A DNA stretch of 8,671 bases, taken from an uncultured Burkholderiaceae bacterium (GTDB lineage: Bacteria; Pseudomonadota; Gammaproteobacteria; Burkholderiales; Burkholderiaceae_F). Positions 6,768 to 8,671 of the stretch are shown piece after piece. The notes below the pieces were generated by a model. That model worked only from the letters and a program-made list of their open reading frames with translations. It had not been told where the DNA came from and did not search any database. Where the stretch lies: the NCBI GenBank assembly GCA_937936215.1, contig CALGWX010000348.1, forward strand, positions 1 to 8,671, in the 5' to 3' direction. The position numbers were made by a program, and so were the translations under genes. Within the stretch, counting starts at the first letter, position 1; each line of letters starts with the position of its first letter.

Positions 6768-7325
6768 CTAGAGTGAGACCGCGGCGCTGAAGGCGAGCAG
6801 GGCCAGCCAGAACGCGACGAATACCGGCCCCGTCCAGGCGGGCACCCGCGAGGGCTCTTTGGGCAGGTTGGGCGTGCGGCCCGACAGGGAAGCCAGCTCC
6901 ATTTCCGTCGCGCGCCGCTGGATGACGAGCAGCGCCAACGACTTTGCGGCGCTCGAGATGCTGCCGTGCAGTGCCATGGCGCAGACGATGCCGAGAAGGC
7001 CCAGCCCGCCCAGCAATGCGTAGTTGGGCTCGACCACGCCCAGGCGGCTGACCACGAACACCATGAGGAAGGCGTGGATGAAGACGGCCTGCGAGGCGAT
7101 CATCCAGTTCATGTGCTGGCCCAGCGCCACCTGCTCCGCGTTGGCGGCCAGGTGCAACCGGTCGAGCTCGCGCTCGGCGCTGGCGAGCCTTTGTTCCCTT
7201 TGCTCGTAGGCGGCCAGCAAAGACGCGGGCAGCGGCCGCTCGGCGTCGATGCGCAGAGTGAGACGACTTTCGGCCTCCGGCGATGACGAAACGACGCGTA
7301 GGTCGGGGTGGCTGGTGTGGCTCAT
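6768..7325 (-). CDS. Uncharacterised small membrane protein with predicted coiled coil and three TM segments
   Basis: 185-residue protein from an ATG at 7325. I do not recognise a named family. An N-terminal soluble region (1-35) leads into a charged heptad-like helix (about 36-68, LLAAYEQREQRLASAERELD). A membrane segment follows at about 73-93, opening with NWMIASQAVFIHAF; a second lies at about 102-120; then comes a short basic loop with QRRATEMELASL (136-147). A proline-rich stretch (NLPKEPSRVP, 153-162) precedes the last membrane segment (about 164-183) at the extreme C-terminus. There is no signal peptide. The frame stays open far upstream of 7325, but upstream sequence in this frame has low-complexity Arg/Ala composition and overlaps the real amidinotransferase gene, so I start at the ATG after an A-rich leader. 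It lies tail to tail with the crotonase-fold gene (10 bp gap). Existence is likely and function unknown. Confidence 0.75.
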   Translation of the reverse strand: MSHTSHPDLRVVSSSPEAESRLTLRIDAERPLPASLLAAYEQREQRLASAERELDRLHLAANAEQVALGQHMNWMIASQAVFIHAFLMVFVVSRLGVVEPNYALLGGLGLLGIVCAMALHGSISSAAKSLALLVIQRRATEMELASLSGRTPNLPKEPSRVPAWTGPVFVAFWLALLAFSAAVSL

Positions 7326-7356
7326 CTTTTTTGGGACGCTTCGCAGTGAGTTCGAC

Positions 7357-7379
7357 ACGCGCCAGCTTGGTTGGCGCGT
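7357..7379. other. Perfect 8-bp inverted repeat upstream of the membrane-protein gene
   Basis: ACGCGCCA (7357-7364) and TGGCGCGT (7372-7379) are exact reverse complements around a 7-nt loop, 31 nt before the ATG at 7325. No T-run follows on either strand, so this is not a standard terminator. It could be a 5'-UTR stem or an operator. Confidence 0.4.
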
Positions 7380-7525
7380 TGGCAGTGCGCAGTGTGGGCA
7401 GCCGATGAGCGCCGAGAAATCCGCCGATCGTCCTAGGGCGCGCAGCAAGACGGTGGTGGGCGAGCGCTCGCACCGCACGGCCCGATGCGCGAGGCGTCGG
7501 CGCGCATTCCTCTTACTCGCGGCTC

Positions 7526-7552
7526 GCGCCGCCAGCGGGCTGGCTGGCGCGC
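7526..7552. other. GC-rich hairpin downstream of the amidinotransferase gene
   Basis: GCGC and GCCAG (7526-7529, 7531-7535) pair with CTGGC and GCGC (7544-7552) around an 8-nt loop, with a single bulged C at 7530. That makes nine pairs. It lies about 135 nt beyond the amidinotransferase stop. There is no U-tract, so it could mark a Rho-dependent or RNA-stabilising 3' end at best. Confidence 0.35.
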
Positions 7553-7587
7553 TGAGAGCGAGGTGACACCGAGGCCAAAGCACAGCA

Positions 7588-7699
7588 GTACCAAGGCCAG
7601 GGCGCCGCGATGCCAAGATTCGGGGCGCGGCGGCGGCGACGTCAGGGCGCGGCAGCGGCGAGCTCTTGGCGCGGCACAGCGGCGACGTCAGGGCGCGGC
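7588..7699. repeat. Short tandem repeat, 22-24 nt period, with palindromic cores
   Basis: Three clear 21-nt units lie at 7633-7653, 7655-7675 and 7679-7699. Each begins GCGGC, continues with a six-base palindrome, then a three-base spacer, then GCGCGGC. The outer two units are identical (core GACGTC). The middle unit differs at four positions, and its core is GAGCTC, so the two core changes keep the palindrome. Degenerate units that share mainly the last 9-10 bases are visible at about 7611-7631 and 7588-7608, so the array fades leftward. The last unit overlaps the end of the minus-strand amidinotransferase gene and encodes its final Ala-Ala-Pro-stop. Confidence 0.65.
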
Positions 7700-8581
7700 T
7701 GTCGTCAAATCCAGCCGCAGCGTCAGGCAGTACGCGGCGCCGCCGGAACGGTTGAATGCATCGAGCCGCATCACATGCGCGCGGTAGCCGCGCTCGCCGA
7801 GATGGGCGCGCAGCGCGGGAGAGGCGTGGCAAAGCACGACATCGCGCCCGAGGCAGACCGCATTGATGGCGAGGCGATGCGCGTCCTCGTCGCTTGCCTC
7901 GATGCGCAGCTGCGGCTCGACCCGCGCGCGGATCTGCGCCAGGGCCTCGCTCGAAAACGCGGGCGGGTAGTAGATCACCTCGCCCCCCGACAGCAGGCAG
8001 AAGCAGGTGTCGAGGTGATAGAAGCGCGGATCGACCAGGCGCAGCGGCACCGTCGTCATGCCGAAGCGATCGTGGATCACGGCCGCCATGCCCGCGCCGG
8101 TGCGCTGGCCGTGTCCGAGCCAGACCACGTGGCGGTGCGGGTCCCACTGCGCGTCGCCGGCGCCCTCGAAGAAGAGGTCTGGCGGCGGCGCGACGATCTC
8201 GTCGATCAGGCCGCGCGCGCGCAGCGCCTCGAAAAACGCGCGGTCGTGCGCTTGCTCGCCGCGGCGCTCGGCGCAGGCAAAGCGCGCCAGCAACGCCTTG
8301 CGGTCGAGCACCAGCGCGGCATTGGCGGTGAACACCAGATCGGGCAGGCCGCGCACCGGCGGCTGCACCTCGACCACCGCGCCGAGCCGCTCGTAGGTGG
8401 CCTTCAGCCGCCGCCAGGCCCGATGCGCGTCCGCTTCGAGCCGCCGCGCCGACTTGTGCCAGCGCTCCGGCTCCATCCACGGGTTGATGCGGTAGGCCAC
8501 CTCGAAGAAATCGGGCGCGCTCATCATCAGCCGCGCCGTCGGCGGCTTCGCTGCGGCCTCGGTTTGAGGGCGCTCGTCCAT
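7688..8581 (-). CDS. Amidinotransferase-fold hydrolase (DDAH / arginine deiminase-like, COG1834 type)
   Basis: 297-residue cytoplasmic enzyme of the guanidine-modifying superfamily, which hydrolyses arginine or methylated arginine through a covalent cysteine intermediate. Visible motifs are INPWM (32-36), PDLVFTANAAL (80-90) for substrate binding, FFEGAGD (137-143) with catalytic-type E139, FYHLDTCF (187-194) with H189, a conserved-looking AINAVCLG (238-245), and the nucleophile C285 in GGAAYCLTL (280-288). A Glu-His-Cys set is therefore complete and the length is typical. Whether it makes citrulline from methylarginine, from arginine, or ornithine plus ammonia directly cannot be told from the motifs. 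Start: the ATG at 8581 is used, but two further ATGs (8527, 8524) lie closer to where the homologous domain begins, and the frame is also open upstream to the window edge. None has a good Shine-Dalgarno. The stop codon lies in the last unit of the 7633-7699 repeat. Confidence 0.88.
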   Translation of the reverse strand: MDERPQTEAAAKPPTARLMMSAPDFFEVAYRINPWMEPERWHKSARRLEADAHRAWRRLKATYERLGAVVEVQPPVRGLPDLVFTANAALVLDRKALLARFACAERRGEQAHDRAFFEALRARGLIDEIVAPPPDLFFEGAGDAQWDPHRHVVWLGHGQRTGAGMAAVIHDRFGMTTVPLRLVDPRFYHLDTCFCLLSGGEVIYYPPAFSSEALAQIRARVEPQLRIEASDEDAHRLAINAVCLGRDVVLCHASPALRAHLGERGYRAHVMRLDAFNRSGGAAYCLTLRLDLTTAAP

Positions 8582-8671
8582 GGCCGCCAGTGTGCCTGCG
8601 GCGGGCCGGCCGCGGCGCGCGCCCGACGGCGGCTCGAACTCGCGCAGGACCTCGGCGAAGACCTCGACGCC
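8582..8671 (-). other. Open coding-like sequence upstream of the amidinotransferase, same frame, runs off window
   Basis: The 30 codons before the ATG at 8581 are open in the same frame. Nearly all end in G or C and read GVEVFAEVLREFEPPSG followed by a low-complexity RRGRPAAG linker. This looks coding. It is either the C-terminal part of an upstream domain continuous with the amidinotransferase, or the true N-terminus of a longer protein. I do not recognise the fragment. Confidence 0.4.

Larger units (their letters stand above)
7326..7687. other. 362-bp region without a gene, holding repeats and hairpins
   Basis: This lies between two minus-strand genes. Open frames crossing it translate to Arg/Ala-rich sequence with no recognisable domain, so I call no gene. 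It holds a hairpin 5' of the membrane-protein gene, a second GC-rich hairpin, and a tandem repeat that abuts and overlaps the end of the amidinotransferase gene. The promoter of the membrane-protein gene should be here, but no clear -35/-10 pair is visible. Confidence 0.6.

Noticed and set aside
7588..7699. CRISPR array
   Set aside because: Period is only 22-24 nt with spacers of 1-3 nt, so there is no room for spacers, and no cas gene is nearby.
7249..7787. Two plus-strand open frames of 100-105 codons across the gene-less region
   Set aside because: Arg/Ala/Ser-rich composition, no Shine-Dalgarno, no domain, and both run into minus-strand genes.
7326..8480. Extension of the membrane-protein frame upstream to 8480 (570 codons in total)
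   Set aside because: Upstream of 7325 the translation is Arg/Ala-rich and overlaps the well-supported amidinotransferase in another frame; only the last 185 residues look like a protein.

Overview
This window is GC-rich (roughly 70% by eye) with a strong preference for G or C in third codon positions. Gene content and protein style fit a betaproteobacterium of the Burkholderiales type; this is inferred from motif-level resemblance, not from a search. I see no tRNA, rRNA, CRISPR array, insertion sequence or phage gene.

Layout. (1) Positions 1-3311, minus strand: a MoxR-type AAA+ ATPase followed by a DUF58 protein and a DUF3488/TgpA membrane transglutaminase. The DUF58 and TgpA parts lie in one uninterrupted frame with no stop codon between them, and the frame runs off the left edge. 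(2) Positions 3362-6757, plus strand: a compact three-gene block of a zinc-dependent HDAC-family deacetylase, a 547-residue acyl-CoA synthetase, and an enoyl-CoA hydratase-fold protein that resembles ECHDC3 and lacks both classical catalytic glutamates. Gaps are 3 and 21 bp, so one transcript is likely. (3) Positions 6768-7325, minus strand: a 185-residue membrane protein I cannot name, facing the hydratase gene tail to tail with 10 bp between them. (4) Positions 7326-7687: no gene, but two hairpins and a small tandem repeat. (5) Positions 7688-8581, minus strand: an amidinotransferase-fold (DDAH / arginine-deiminase-like) enzyme whose open frame continues upstream to the right edge.

How the genes may work together. 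MoxR, DUF58 and TgpA form a widely conserved cell-envelope module in which MoxR is thought to act as a chaperone or activator. The plus-strand block plausibly handles acyl groups: the ligase makes acyl-CoA, the crotonase-fold protein acts on an acyl-CoA, and the deacetylase removes acyl groups from a small molecule or protein. The amidinotransferase-fold enzyme points to arginine or methylarginine breakdown. Most of the window looks like ordinary housekeeping or accessory metabolism. The points most worth checking are the stop-less DUF58-TgpA junction, the glutamate-less hydratase, and the repeat with palindromic cores that overlaps the end of the amidinotransferase gene. I found no clear evidence of a wholly new system.
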